Positions 1 to 9,770 are shown, counted from the first letter of the stretch. The stretch: 64,000 bases of DNA from Symbiodinium natans (GCA_905221605.1 CAJNDS010002599.1:247001-311000), one strand, 5' to 3'. Program-made: numbers and translations. The notes: generated by a model not told the origin, from the letters alone.

Positions 1-1909
1 CTCTGGGCTTTCGCGTGTGGGGGGGGGGGCGCTTAATTAGGGCGTCAGATTTCTACAGCAGGGTCTCCGTGCCAGGAATTCAGGGGCTTCAGCGGCTTCA
101 GCCCCTAAACGCCGAAACCATGAACCCATCCCCATCCCCCCAGACTCCCAACTCAACCCCTAAACTGCTACGCCCCTGGAATCCTCGACGCCGCGAACCC
201 TTAGCCAAAGCCCTACGTAACCTTCCTAGAACCCTCAACCCCCTACAATCCTTACCAGCATGCTGGAGCCCCTATCCCCCGAATCACAAGCGCAACCCAC
301 CCTGAAGCACTACATCCTAAACCCCAAGTCCTAAAAGCGCGCAATGCAAGCACCTAACCCTAAGCACCTAACCCTAAGCCCTAAACCCTACACTCATTAA
401 CCTTGAACATGCACCGCCCTTGCACCCTAAAAAACCCAAATGCCCTACACCTCCTACACCCCCTAAACTGCCCTAGACCTCCTAAATTGCCTGAACCCCC
501 TAAACCTTAAACCCTAAACACTAGACCCCCTAAACCCCCTGAATCCCCAAATCCCCTAAACCTTCACACACAAAGATCCCAAGGGGTGCTGGGATGTCAA
601 GGCCTGTTGGTTGTGGGATGATGTGGGGTTTAGGGCTTAGGGTTTAGGGTTTAGGGTTAGGGTTTAGGGTTGAGGGTTTAGGGTTTAGGGTCCAGGAGGC
701 TCAGCCTTTAAACCCCCAGGGTGGGTTTACAAGGGAAGGGACTTGGGCCCTAAGCCCTAAACCCTAAATCCTAAACCCTAAACCCTAAACCTGAACCCTG
801 AACCCTGAACCCTGAACCCTGAACCCTGAACCCTGAAGCCTGAACCCTGAACCCTGAACCCTGAAAGCGCGGGTTTGTGGCTTAGGGGTTGGGAATCTTG
901 GAGAGGGTTCGGGAGTTGGGGCCTCGGTGATTGAGGAATCTGTCGGAGGTTCTAGATTTATGTGGGTTCGATTTTTGGACGTGCTGCGTTTTGAGGGTTT
1001 GTTATGTTGACTGGATACTTGTTGGGTTGTCAAGGTGAGGGTGTAGGGGTTCTCAGAGAGGTTTGCTAGGATTTAGGGTGCCGAGGATTGTGCAGCAATT
1101 CTGCTCCCTGATCCCTAAACCCTAAACCCTAAACCCTAACCCCTAGCCCCCAAACCCTAAACCCCAAACCCTAAACCTTGAACCCTAAACCGAATCCTAA
1201 GCATTGCAAGCCCCGAACCCTCGAATCCCAGAATCGCACTCTACACCAAGGCACGGAATTAGAAGGCACGGAATTAGATGCCACAAGAGGAATCGGGTCC
1301 CTTAGGGAGTAGTGGGGAGTGTTAGGGAACCTTGGGTTACATACCCACCTTGACCCCCCCCTAAGAGCCCTATCAAACGACCATCATTGACAAGCCGAAA
1401 TTAGTGAAGTAAATGACCCATGTTGCAACTCTTAGACTTCCCACAAAGTTATCACTGAAACCATCTCAAATACGCATTCTCATGAAGCATGCCCTTATGT
1501 TAACTCTTCCAATCAATCAAGCCCACCCAAAAGCAGCCGTGGGAGAAACTAGACTTTGCAGCCTTTTTGAATGTATTCTGCAGCTTAGAAAAACCCTACA
1601 ATCCCCGAAAATAGCCTGAGCCGCAGACCTCTTAACCCGGAAGACCCCCCCTCCCCCCGAAAAAAAACCTATTCTTCCTTATCATTCGACCGGGTGTTCT
1701 AGGGATGGCTATGCTTTATGTGTTGCGGGTTCTTAACCAAATCGTAAACCCCAAACCCTAAACCGGCCAGAGCCCAAACCCTAAACCCTAAGCCCTGAAC
1801 CCTAAGCCCTAAACCCCAAGCCCTAAACCCTAAGCAGTAAACCCTAGACCCTAAACCCCAAACCCCAAACCCTAAACCCTAACCCCTACGGGTCTCCCAC
1901 CAAAAGCAG
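1..1909. repeat. Telomere-like repeat mosaic, no supported gene
   Basis: Short CCCTAAA runs and TTTAGGG runs alternate with unique DNA. Positions 790-865 hold a homogeneous CCCTGAA variant array. Positions 1,320-1,372 match a dispersed element also seen near 62,970-63,030. Positions 1,385-1,740 are unique, and I recognise nothing in them. The open frames here are either read out of the repeat or have no recognisable protein features, so I do not call them genes. Confidence 0.75.
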
Positions 1910-1999
1910 GCTGGAGGGAGCTGCTTCATCGGCTGCAAGTCGCCCTTCTACGGCACCCCAACGGTCGCCCGCTGTCCGGCACGCTCCCGAGAGAGCTTC
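1910..1999 (+). CDS. Putative microexon, cysteine-rich module (type A)
   Basis: The island follows an AG (1,908-1,909) with CCCTAAA repeats upstream. It translates to a frame starting GGSCFIGCKSPFYGTPTVAR and then CPAR before a stop at 2,000. The C-K-S-P and G-T-P-T-x-A-x-C-P pattern recurs at 10,586, 44,218 and 58,482. This resembles sushi/CCP-like extracellular modules (inference). The 3' end is uncertain because no clear GT donor is visible and CCCTAAA repeats follow. Confidence 0.45.
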
Positions 2000-2309
2000 T
2001 GAGGCCCTAAACCCTAAACCCCAAACCCCAAACGTTAAACCTTTAAACCCTAAACCCCTTAAACCCCTGAACCCCTAAACGCCCAAACCCCAAAGGCCCC
2101 CATGAGGGTTTGGGTTTGTGAGGGTTTCGGGCTTCTGGTGGTTCAAGGCATTGAAGGGTTGTTCCCCAGAGAGCTCTCCTTGTTGGGGGCCCGGGCTGTG
2201 AGGCTTCGAGGCTTACCCTAAACCCTAAACCCTAACCCCTAAACCCTAAACCCTAAACCCTAAACCCTAAACCCTATAAAACCCCATCGACCCTCTTGCA
2301 CGAGCACAG

Positions 2310-2409
2310 TGACTCCGTGTGGTGTCTTGAAAGCAATGGAAAGGGCATTGGGCACATCGTCAAGGACCGAGATGCCCACGTACTTAAGATTTCTGTGATT
2401 CAGATTGGG
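2310..2409 (+). CDS. Putative microexon, unknown domain
   Basis: It is flanked by CCCTAAA repeats on the left and an exact 14-copy TTTAGGG array on the right. An AG lies at 2,308-2,309 and a GT in GTTTAGGG at 2,410. The open frame contains SVWCLESNGKGIGHIVKDRD and continues with a hydrophobic strand-like segment. The composition looks like real protein, but I do not recognise the family. The opposite strand is also open, and the plus strand is preferred because of the splice sites. Confidence 0.45.
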
Positions 2410-2410
2410 G

Positions 2411-2508
2411 TTTAGGGTTTAGGGTTTAGGGTTTAGGGTTTAGGGTTTAGGGTTTAGGGTTTAGGGTTTAGGGTTTAGGGTTTAGGGTTTAGGGTTTAGG
2501 GTTTAGGG
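2411..2508 (+). repeat. (TTTAGGG)14 perfect array
   Basis: Exactly 98 bp of perfect TTTAGGG, starting right at the putative 5' splice site of the preceding island. Arrays at 8,453 and 13,491 have the same 98-bp length. Confidence 0.95.
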
Positions 2509-2542
2509 AGTGGTAACAAATCCACTCGTCGAAGCACCTCAG

Positions 2543-2588
2543 CCGGGTGCTTGATGCTGGATGGCGCTCCGGTGTACTGCTTCTCCAG
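2543..2588 (+). CDS. Putative microexon, cysteine-rich
   Basis: AG at 2,541 and GT at 2,589. The frame reads GCLMLDGAPVYCFS, giving C-x(5)-G-A-P-V-x-C. This is similar in style to the GY-x-G-x-P-V-x(3)-C motif of other islands. The flanking arrays are in the reverse arrangement (TTTAGGG left, CCCTAAA right), so this one does not follow the usual polarity. Confidence 0.35.
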
Positions 2589-3247
2589 GTCGCAAGCACG
2601 TGTGGCCCTAAACCCTAAACCCTAAACCCTAAACCCTAAACCCTAAACCCTAAAGCTGAGTACATAGCCATGGTCTCAGGTGCATGTAACGGAATCCGAT
2701 CTTTCAACCCTAAACCCCTCTCTAGGTAGGGTTTTGATTGCTTAGACTCACCAGGCTTTACGGGTTTAAGGGGTTTGTCCTCGAGGTTGCTAATGGAAAA
2801 GGCAGGCGTTCAGGGTTTCGGGTTTAGGATGCCAGGTTCCTCAGCTACATTTGCGTTCCCTGGTTCTACGTAGACCGTACTTGAAATCCTAAACCCCCTG
2901 ACACCCCGAACTCTAAAGCCCTGAGGCCCTAAAGGATCTAACGGGCCCCAAATCCCACTTTTGCTGCTTTGCCACCTGAAATCTGAAGCCCCCAAACTGG
3001 GCCCCAAACCCTAACACTTAGCCCGAAACCCTAAACTCTAAAACCTAAACCCTAAACCCTAACCTCAAACCTCAAACTTCAAATCCAAGACCTGGCATCC
3101 TGGACGCTGAAAACTAAACCCCAAACCCCAAACCCTAAACCCTCAACCCTGAACCCTAAATCCTAAACCCTGAACCCTAAACCCTACTAAACCCTAAACC
3201 CTAAACCCGACTAAACCCTGAAACCTACTGAACCCTAAACCCTAAAC

Positions 3248-3322
3248 CCTAAGCCCTAAGCCCTAAGCCCTAAGCCCTAAGCCCTAAGCCCTAAGCCCTA
3301 AGCCCTAAGCCCTAAGCCCTAA
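3248..3322 (+). repeat. CCCTAAG variant array
   Basis: About ten homogeneous copies of CCCTAAG inside a CCCTAAA region. This is a locally amplified telomere-repeat variant. Confidence 0.9.
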
Positions 3323-3352
3323 CCCTAAACCCTAATTAAACCCTAAACCCAG

Positions 3353-3406
3353 GAGGGCAACACGGACCCCAACACGCCCCTGGAGTACGACTTGCCGGGA
3401 ACCCAA
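3353..3406 (+). CDS. Putative microexon, NTDP module (type B)
   Basis: The sequence CCCTAAACCCAG directly precedes the exon and GTGACT follows. It is 54 nt long, exactly 18 codons, in phase 0-0. The peptide EGNTDPNTPLEYDLPGTQ matches the island at 46,103 (ASNTDPNGLLFR...) and loosely the one at 12,485. Known family: none named. The motif probably follows the C-P-x-G-N half seen at 11,602 and 18,350. TTTAGGG repeats start just downstream. Confidence 0.55.
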
Positions 3407-4074
3407 GTGACTTAAGGGTTTCGGGTTTAGGGTTTAGGGTAAACTTAGTAGTAGAATCGGTAACCTTTATCCTTTTGGGGGTCATACATGCCCTTGATAT
3501 TCCCAGATTAATTAACCTGTGGTTCTCCCAGGATACTGGACAACTAAGGGGAAGCGGGGCTTAGCATGCGGGGATTTTGTGCTTAGGGGTTTCGAGTTTG
3601 GGGCTTCAGGTTCAGGGTTTAGGGTTTGGGGTCCTTTGGGGGGTTAGGGGGGTTTCAGGGGTTTGGATTCAGGGGTTTAGAGATTCATTGGTTTAGGGTT
3701 TCGGGGTATTGGGTTCAGTTAGGGTCAACCCTGTTTAACCTTCAGTTCAGTAGCCGTGTTTGTTATGAGCAGGTGTAATCCATAGCATTCCCCTAACCCT
3801 GAATCCCAAACTCTACACCCCAAACCCTAAACCCTAAAACCTAAACCCTAAACCCTAAACCCTAAACCCTAAACCCGAAGTCGGTAAATGGAGTCCGGGT
3901 AGCTCGCTTTGCATGGTAGGGTAGGGAACCAGGCCCGCAAATCACAACGCCCTCTCTCCACAACCCAAGCCCTGAAACCCGCATCCTAATATTTGCACAG
4001 GGTTCAGGGTTTAGGGTTTAGGGTTCAGGGTTCAGGGTTTAGCGTTTAGGGAAGACTAGTAAAAACAAAAAAAG

Positions 4075-4171
4075 CCGCCGACGCGGGCTTTCGAGATGCT
4101 TTCGTGGGTCCCTGCCTTCGAGATGCTGTCGTGGTTCCATGCCCGGCCTTCCAGGGAACAGGGTTCCAGAA
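4075..4171 (+). CDS. Putative microexon with internal duplication
   Basis: After AG at 4,073 the frame is open and contains FRDAFVGPC followed at once by LRDAVVVPC, encoded by an imperfect 27-bp tandem repeat. The paired Pro-Cys ends suggest a small disulfide module. A GT at 4,172 could be the donor. The function is unknown. Confidence 0.35.
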
Positions 4172-4237
4172 GTTTCGGTGTAGGGTGTAGGATTTGGGTA
4201 TAGAGGTTTAGGAGTTTAGGGTTCAAGGCCTAGCTTG

Positions 4238-4350
4238 CTTAGGAGCCAGAGTAGGCCCCTGTTCCCTTTTGTTAGGATTTAGTAGGTTCCTGTCTAATCC
4301 CCTTTAAACCAGCAAGGGCACCCTTTTTATTCCTAGGTTACTCTTTGGAG
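4238..4350. mobile_element. MITE-like element, AAAAAGGGTACCC core family (diverged copy)
   Basis: It carries the core features seen at 8,644, 10,903 and 18,827: a left end resembling CTAGGACCGGGAGTAGGC, a TTAGGATTTAG stretch, AATCCCCTTTAAACCA, and CCTTTTTATTCCTAGGTTACT at the right. The ends are diverged. Confidence 0.5.
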
Positions 4351-4987
4351 GGCTTAGGTTAGTTACACCCGGCTTGGGGGATGCTCGACCTTGAACGCAT
4401 TGCGGAGGACCTTCTGCTTCTGTGCAGACCCTCCGGTCTCCCGGCCGCGCTTAGAGGGCCTTCGGTTGTTTGGGCTGAAGCGTATGAAGCAGGGGTATAG
4501 ATTTCTGTTTTTGGTGAGTGTACATAAGGCTCCTTCTTAATATTGGTGAGTGTATGTGTTTGGTGTCCTTTTGGGGGTACAAGAAATATAAACCCTACTT
4601 CATATAGGCCTTCCACCCCAACGCCCCTTGTGTAAATCCAGGATGAAGACCCCCCCCAAAAAAAATCCCAGTGCGCTTCGATTTCATCTTGCCCGCTGTA
4701 GGGCCTCGCGGTGGCAGCATGTTTCCCCTAAACCCTAAACCCTAAATCCTAAACCCTCAACCCTCAACCCTCATGTTCACTTAGAGAGCTGACCACATAA
4801 GATGGCTCCTTTTCTGCCGCCGCCTACGACTTGGAGTGGGCCCTTATTCCCTTCTTTCAGTGGGCTTAGGGTTCCCTTCTAGGCCCCTTGAAACCAAAAA
4901 GGGTTCAACACCCTAAACCCTAAACCCTAAACCCTAATCCCTAAACCCTAAACCCTAAACCCTAGTCATTCCTGGGTCACCCTTGAG

Positions 4988-5089
4988 TCTAAAAAGACCT
5001 TGTGCGGACACCCGAGTCCTAGGGCTCGCTTCCCGGAGGAGAGACTCGTCCCTAAAACTCTAACATCAACAAAGCGGGTGCCTTGTTGG
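4988..5089 (+). CDS. Putative microexon, unknown
   Basis: AG at 4,986 and G|GTTTAGGG at 5,090. It has CCCTAAA arrays upstream and a TTTAGGG array downstream, the typical polarity. The open frame begins SKKTLCGHPSPRARFPEERL and ends with a Pro-Cys-Trp. It has two cysteines and no recognised family. Confidence 0.35.
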
Positions 5090-5224
5090 GTTTAGGGTTT
5101 AGGGTTAAGGGTTTAGGGGTTAGGGGTTTAGGGTTTAGGGGTTTAGGGGTTTAGGGGTTTAGGGGTTTAGGGGTTTAGGGGTTTAGGGTTTAGGGTTTCG
5201 GGTTTAGGGTTTAGGGTTTAGGGT
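5090..5224 (+). repeat. TTTAGGG / TTTAGGGG mixed array
   Basis: A run starting with 7-bp units, passing into a homogeneous stretch of 8-bp TTTAGGGG units, then returning to 7-bp units. Confidence 0.9.
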
Positions 5225-5547
5225 ATCCGGATCTCCTCTTGCTAGCTCTCGCAGATGTGAGCTTTAGAGGGCTTTTTCCTTATGGTTAGACCTGACTACG
5301 AGCTAGTTGCAACTGAAACGCGGGCAAGCAGATTTACCCCTAAACCCGAAACCCTGAACCCTAAACCCTAAACCCTACTGTTGAACCTAAGCCCCAAACC
5401 CCAGAACCCCTCTAAACCCTGTGCCTTGCAACTGTATCGCCGTAGTGTTCAGGGACCTTTAAACCCTAAACCCTAAATTTAAATCCTAAGCCTTAAACCC
5501 TATATAAAACAACCCAAACCCCAAACCCCAAACCCTAAACCAAGCAG

Positions 5548-5614
5548 TTGCCAGTTCACGCCTGCGGGCTACACCAAAGACATGTTCGGGCTGTGGATCT
5601 GCGAGGAGGCCCCA
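5548..5614 (+). CDS. Putative microexon, C-x-GY-x-C module
   Basis: AG at 5,546 follows CCCTAAACC repeats. The frame reads CQFTPAGYTKDMFGLWICEE before a stop at 5,615. The Cys-x(5)-Gly-Tyr-x(9)-Cys spacing is sushi-like. No donor is obvious and CCCTAAA follows, so the end may be decayed. Confidence 0.4.
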
Positions 5615-6576
5615 TAGCAGGGGTACGACGTTGGGAAGGCCATTTATTGTTCATGGGCTTTCGGACCCTAAACCCTAAACCCTAAACCCGAAACCCTAAA
5701 CCCTAAACCCTGCAGGTCGGAGTTGTGTTTTTGTTCGTTTGTGAGGTGTTTGGGGCCTTGCAAGGGGCTTGTAGTTAAGTTTCTGAGATCAAGTGGTTCA
5801 GGGTTTGTGGCTTAGGTAGGAGGTTTAGGGTCTATAGCTTAGGGTACATAAGCCCTGAATCTAAACCCCATGAACCCTACCTGTGGAGCCCCCCCCCCTC
5901 CCTCCCCACACCCTCCCCGGCCCATTCTAAGGACTTTGGACGAGAACATCCCCAAACCCAACATCCGAAATCAATGCAATGCCTAAGTATCTCTGGAGCT
6001 CAGATTTTCGGACTTGGGATCTTACGGGGTGGCTGTGCAGCGTTGAGGGGGTTGGGCACTCAGCCCTAAACCCTAAACCCTAAACCCTAAACCCTAAACC
6101 CCCAACCAAGCCTCCCAGTTCCTTGCGCGTTTCGGGCCAAGGCTTAGGGAGCCCAGGCTAGTTACAAGCTCAACATGGGGGAGTTGGACAATGAGGTTGG
6201 ACAACGAGGTTCCCCATATAGTCCCGGGGATGTGAGGTCCTTTTATTCAAAAACTCCCTATCAAGACTGAATAAGGGTTTAGGGTTTAGGGTTTAGGGTA
6301 TCGTTATGGTATCGTTTAGGGTTCTGGCACAATTTTTTCGGGCCAGTGCAAGGGCTGGTAGGACGCCACGGACACGGATGAAGCCCTAGTCCGCGAACCC
6401 TTAGAGCCCAGAGCAAGCTCCTCAGGGTTTAGGGTTCGTCAAGGCCCTCACAGCCCTTCGATTTCTCAGGGCTTGGGCTTGGAATACCTCACTTCCTCCA
6501 GCCTAGCCCGTACCCTCAAAAAAAATGCGCCCCCGCCCCCTCCCAAGACTAGCCAAGAGTCCCCTTGCTTTCGCAG
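5615..6576. other. Intronic or intergenic mosaic
   Basis: CCCTAAA runs at 5,667-5,710 and 6,063-6,100 and a TTTAGGG run at 6,272-6,298 are separated by unique DNA. A possible acceptor (CTGCAG) lies at 5,711-5,716, with no convincing frame after it. Otherwise I see nothing here. Confidence 0.6.
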
Positions 6577-6618
6577 GGCTATGCCGGCACGGCCGTCAAG
6601 CAGTGCCGTGTGGGCGAG
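6577..6618 (+). CDS. Putative microexon, GY-x-G module, 42 nt
   Basis: A pyrimidine-rich tract and CTTTCGCAG precede it and GTCCGC follows. It is 42 nt long, 14 codons, phase 0-0. The peptide is GYAGTAVKQCRVGE. The island at 55,679 has the same length, phase and starting Gly-aromatic pair (GFSAPLVLNMFRRQ). Confidence 0.5.
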
Positions 6619-7247
6619 GTCCGCGTAGGGGGTTTCAGGGTTTAGGGCTCAGGGTTTGGGTTTAGGGGTATAGTAGTTAGAAGTAGGGTTCAACGCAGTC
6701 TACTTGCGGTTAGGATATCAGTCTACACTGCTTCTGACCTCGCTTAGAACCTCAGACCCTAAACCCAAAACCTTACACACTTAAATCCGAAACCTTTAAC
6801 CCCTCAACCCTTACAGTGAGTTGAGGGCCCTTGTCTCTCCATCACTCACCCAGGCGCACAGGAGTTTGGGGTAGACCTTCAAAACCCGTGAGGTTTAGGG
6901 TGTCGGGAGCACGTATTTGGCGACATGGCCTGGCAAGTTGGGTGATTTGCAACACACCAAGATGGCAGACCCAGTGCAGCCGACGTGGACATCCTGGAAC
7001 AAAGCTTGCTGCTTCTTTCCTGTGACTCCAAAAGCCTACAAAATTGTAGGTTCTACGCCCGAACCCCCCCTAAATATAGGGCCAAACCCCCCAAAAATGG
7101 TAGGCAAATGGAGCCCCCCAAAAAGGGTCCACGGTTGAGGGAGTTTGGGGTTCTTGCATGGTTTCACCAGGGAAGTAGGGGATTCGGTACAGATGGCCCC
7201 TTAATGAAAAGAGCCCTGCTTCCCTCGTTCTTGAGTTCCCTGCGTAG
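6619..7247. other. Unique stretch without a supported gene
   Basis: Three overlapping open frames occur here, but none shows a domain, and they overlap each other in different frames. Telomere-like variants are sparse (6,640-6,680). Confidence 0.5.
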
Positions 7248-7555
7248 GGTTTAGGGTGTAAGGGTTTTCAGGGTTAGGGTTCAGGGTTCAGGGTTCAGGG
7301 TTCAGGGTTCAGGGTTCAGGGTTCAGGGTTCAGGGTTCAGGGTTCAGGGTTCAGGGTTCAGGGTTCAGGGTTCAGGGTTCAGGGTTCAGGGTTCAGGGTT
7401 CAGGGTTCAGGGTTCAGGGTTCTTAGGGTTTAGGGTTTAGGGTTTAGGGTTTAGGGTTTAGGGTTTAGGGTTTAGGGTTTAGGGTTTAGGGTTTAGGGTT
7501 TTTAGGGTTTAGGGTTTAGGGTTTAGGGTTTAGGGTTTAGGGTTTAGGGTAGGGT
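7248..7555 (+). repeat. Composite TTCAGGG (about 20 copies) then TTTAGGG array
   Basis: Positions 7,279-7,420 are a homogeneous TTCAGGG variant. Positions 7,424-7,550 are TTTAGGG with one TTTTTAGGG interruption near 7,500. The sharp switch from one variant to the other indicates separate local amplifications. Confidence 0.95.
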
Positions 7556-7687
7556 AGTTAGGGTAGTTATTAGTCAGGGTACAGTAGTTAGGTTTTTTGT
7601 CAGGCACGTGGGGTTCATATGTTCCACTCTGACAGGGGTTTCGGGTTTGGGGTTTTAGGGTTTACGGTTTAGGGTTTAAATTAAGGA

Positions 7688-7996
7688 ATGGCTCCTCATC
7701 ATGAAATAAGGTCTGTTCCATCTCAGCCAACGACCCTCCCTCCTCCAGTACAATTACAGCCGCATTGGTGCGTCGGCGCCTGGCATGAAGGGATCAGAGG
7801 AAGGATCGCGAAGCTGGTGAAGGAACTCGAGGCGGAGCTGGTGAAGGAACTGAGTCGAGAACGTGTACAAGGCTGATGTCCGGGCGTTGGAGCAAGCGTT
7901 GGCAGCTTCAGCAGTCATGCGTGACTCTGTCATGGGTTCCCCTACTACCCGCCCTCCATTCTACACCTCCTCGGTTTCCCCCTTAAAGAACCTTAA
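7688..7996 (+). pseudogene. Degraded coding-like region, coiled-coil type
   Basis: From the ATG at 7,688 one frame runs to a stop at 7,874 and ends in a charged repeat (LVKELEAELVKEL). A second frame then continues from about 7,850 with VYKADVRALEQALAASAVMR and stays open to a TAA near 7,996. Both halves look like helical, coiled-coil protein. The simplest reading is one coding region with a frameshift near 7,850, or an exon boundary there. The family is not recognised. Confidence 0.35.
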
Positions 7997-8098
7997 CTAG
8001 GCCTAAATAGCCTTAATGATGGCGGAATCTGGTAGGGGGGGGGGGGGTAGCCCAAGGCTGTAGTGGCCGGGACCTGGAAGAAGAAAGAGCTGACCCTA

Positions 8099-8152
8099 AA
8101 CCCTAAACCCTAAACCCTAAACCCTAAACCTTAAACCCTAAACCCTAAACCC
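8099..8152 (+). repeat. CCCTAAA array
   Basis: About eight units with one CCTTAAA variant, lying upstream of the next islands. Confidence 0.9.
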
Positions 8153-8181
8153 TGATTGGAGGTTTGGCCTTTCTGGCTCAG

Positions 8182-8227
8182 GGCTTCGAGTGTTTCACGT
8201 CCGAAACCCATCCAACACGCCGCCAGG
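8182..8227 (+). CDS. Putative microexon (weak)
   Basis: AG at 8,180 and GT at 8,228. The frame reads GFECFTSETHPTRRQ, with one cysteine. It is flanked by CCCTAAA on both sides. It is included because its start (Gly-aromatic) resembles other islands; no family is recognised. Confidence 0.22.
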
Positions 8228-8384
8228 GTCGACGGACCCTAAACCTGAAACCCTAAACCCTAAACCTGAAACCCTAAACCCTAACCCCCAACCCCCAACC
8301 CCTAACCCCTAACCCCTAAACCCTAAACCCTAAACCCTAAACCCTAGGTTAGAGAAATACCCACATCGCTCCTTGTTGCCGCAG

Positions 8385-8432
8385 ACCTGCATCGCGGATG
8401 CAGAGCTGATCGGCTGCCAGGCCGAGCTGAGG
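8385..8432 (+). CDS. Putative microexon, cysteine-rich, 48 nt
   Basis: The sequence TTGTTGCCGCAG precedes it and GTGGGAGG follows. It is exactly 16 codons in phase 0-0: TCIADAELIGCQAELR. CCCTAAA repeats lie upstream and a 98-bp TTTAGGG array downstream, so both flanks show the usual polarity. Confidence 0.5.
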
Positions 8433-8452
8433 GTGGGAGGGAAGGTTGAGGG

Positions 8453-8550
8453 TTTAGGGTTTAGGGTTTAGGGTTTAGGGTTTAGGGTTTAGGGTTTAGG
8501 GTTTAGGGTTTAGGGTTTAGGGTTTAGGGTTTAGGGTTTAGGGTTTAGGG
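8453..8550 (+). repeat. (TTTAGGG)14 perfect array
   Basis: 98 bp, identical in length to the arrays at 2,411 and 13,491. Confidence 0.95.
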
Positions 8551-8643
8551 TGAACTCGAGACGCTTCACTGAATCCCCTACACCCCGAAGTCCCTAGTGC
8601 CCCTACACTCCAAGACACCAAGCTCCTGAGCTCCTTTTCTCCA

Positions 8644-8816
8644 CTAGGACCGGTAGGCCATGTTTCCATTTTTTTAGGGTTTAGGGTTTAGGGTTTAGGG
8701 TTTCGGGTTTCGGGTTTCGGGTTTAGGGTTTAGGGTTTAGGGTTGGGGTTTCCTTTATAGTCCCCTTGAAACCAAAAAAGGTACCCTTTCTATTCCTGGG
8801 TTACTCCCGGGTCTAG
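8644..8816. mobile_element. MITE-like element with an internal expanded TTTAGGG/TTTCGGG array
   Basis: The left end is CTAGGACCGGTAGGCC and the right end CCCGGGTCTAG, roughly inverted. The right half, from about 8,743, matches the elements at 10,903 and 18,827 (CCCCTTGAAACCAAAAAAGGTACCC). Those copies have only a single TTAGGGTTGGGG at the equivalent place. Here about ten TTTAGGG/TTTCGGG units fill 8,674-8,742, making this copy about 60 bp longer. Confidence 0.7.
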
Positions 8817-8937
8817 ATACTCCACAAACTGAGCTCCAAACTCCTGAACCTTCCTAGGCCTCACGCTCCAAATGCTTAACTCTAAACCCATAAACCCTAC
8901 GCCCTAATCCCGGTCTGGGGTTAAGTTACGGTTTATG

Positions 8938-9057
8938 GCTTAGGGCTTAGGGCTTAGGGCTTAGGGCTTAGGGCTTAGGGCTTAGGGCTTGGGGCTTGGG
9001 GTTTGGGGTTTGGGGTTTGGGGTTTAGGGTTTCGGGTTTAGGGTTTAGGGTTTAGGG
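8938..9057 (+). repeat. CTTAGGG then TTTGGGG then TTTAGGG variant block
   Basis: About eight CTTAGGG units grade into about five TTTGGGG units and then TTTAGGG. These are variant patches, each homogenised locally. Confidence 0.9.
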
Positions 9058-9088
9058 TAACCCTGAATCCCCAAACTTCCGCGGCCAG

Positions 9089-9160
9089 AAGCTGGAGCCT
9101 TGCGCCGCGCTACAGCCCACATCGTGCGAGCAGGACGTTTCCAACTGCCCCTTTGGCATG
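9089..9160 (+). CDS. Putative microexon, three-cysteine module, 72 nt
   Basis: CGGCCAG precedes it and GTTTAGGG follows directly. It is 24 codons in phase 0-0, containing KLEPCAALQPTSCEQDVSNC. The spacing Cys-x(7)-Cys-x(6)-Cys is typical of a disulfide-rich secreted domain. The family is unknown. Confidence 0.5.
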
Positions 9161-9247
9161 GTTTAGGGTTTAGGGTTTAGGGTTTAGGGTTTAGGGTTTA
9201 GGGTTTAGGGTTTAGGGTTCAGGGTTTAGGGTTTGGGGGTCTAGGGT
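9161..9247 (+). repeat. TTTAGGG array at the donor side of an island
   Basis: About ten TTTAGGG units begin at the putative 5' splice site. Confidence 0.9.
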
Positions 9248-9255
9248 TTAGGGCT

Positions 9256-9370
9256 TATATGGGAGTTTACCAAAACAGGGCGACTCCAAAGACAGACCCC
9301 AAGTAGTAGGGTTCCCTTGCATTAATAAGGATCCCAATAGTGTACCCCTATCTTTAGGAACCCCCCCCAA
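9256..9370. mobile_element. MITE-like element, ATATGGGGGTTT terminal family
   Basis: The left end ATATGGGAGTTTAC and the internal GACCCCAAGTAGTAGGGTTCCC and AAGGATCCCAATAGTGTACC match the copies at 21,317 and 63,826. The right end is followed by a poly-C run. Confidence 0.55.
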
Positions 9371-9700
9371 GTTCCAAGCGCTAAACCATAAGCCCCGCGA
9401 CCTGGCACAAAAACACACACACACACACAACGCATCAACAGGAAAAGTTCACAAGGACGTATACGCGTGCCCTCAACTCCAGACCCCAAAACCCTACATC
9501 CTAAATCCTCAACCCCAAAACCCCTAAACCCAAAACCCCAAACTCTATGAAGGTCTTAAGCCATTCTCTGTCTGAGCCTTGGGGGGTTGGGCCAGGTCTG
9601 TGCATGTCTCCTTTCATTTGGGTTTAGGGGTTAGGGTTCAGGGTTTAGGGTTTAGGGTTCAGGGTTCAGGGTTCAGGGTTTAGGGTCAGACGTGGCTCAG

Positions 9701-9770
9701 AGCTTGGTCTTGGAGTATGCCCCCGGCCTGCCTTGTCGCCCTCAACGTCATGTCATTCGGATCCTTGATG
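9701..9770 (+). CDS. Putative microexon
   Basis: GGCTCAG precedes it and GTAGAC follows. The frame contains SLVLEYAPGLPCRPQRHVIR. It has one cysteine. The flanks are reversed compared with most islands (TTTAGGG left, CCCTAAA-like right). Confidence 0.33.

Noticed and set aside
2281-2410. Minus-strand reading of the 2,310 island (NLKYVGISVLDDVPNALSIA)
   Set aside because: It looks protein-like, but the plus strand has better acceptor and donor positions and the usual repeat polarity. Minus-strand coding is not fully excluded.
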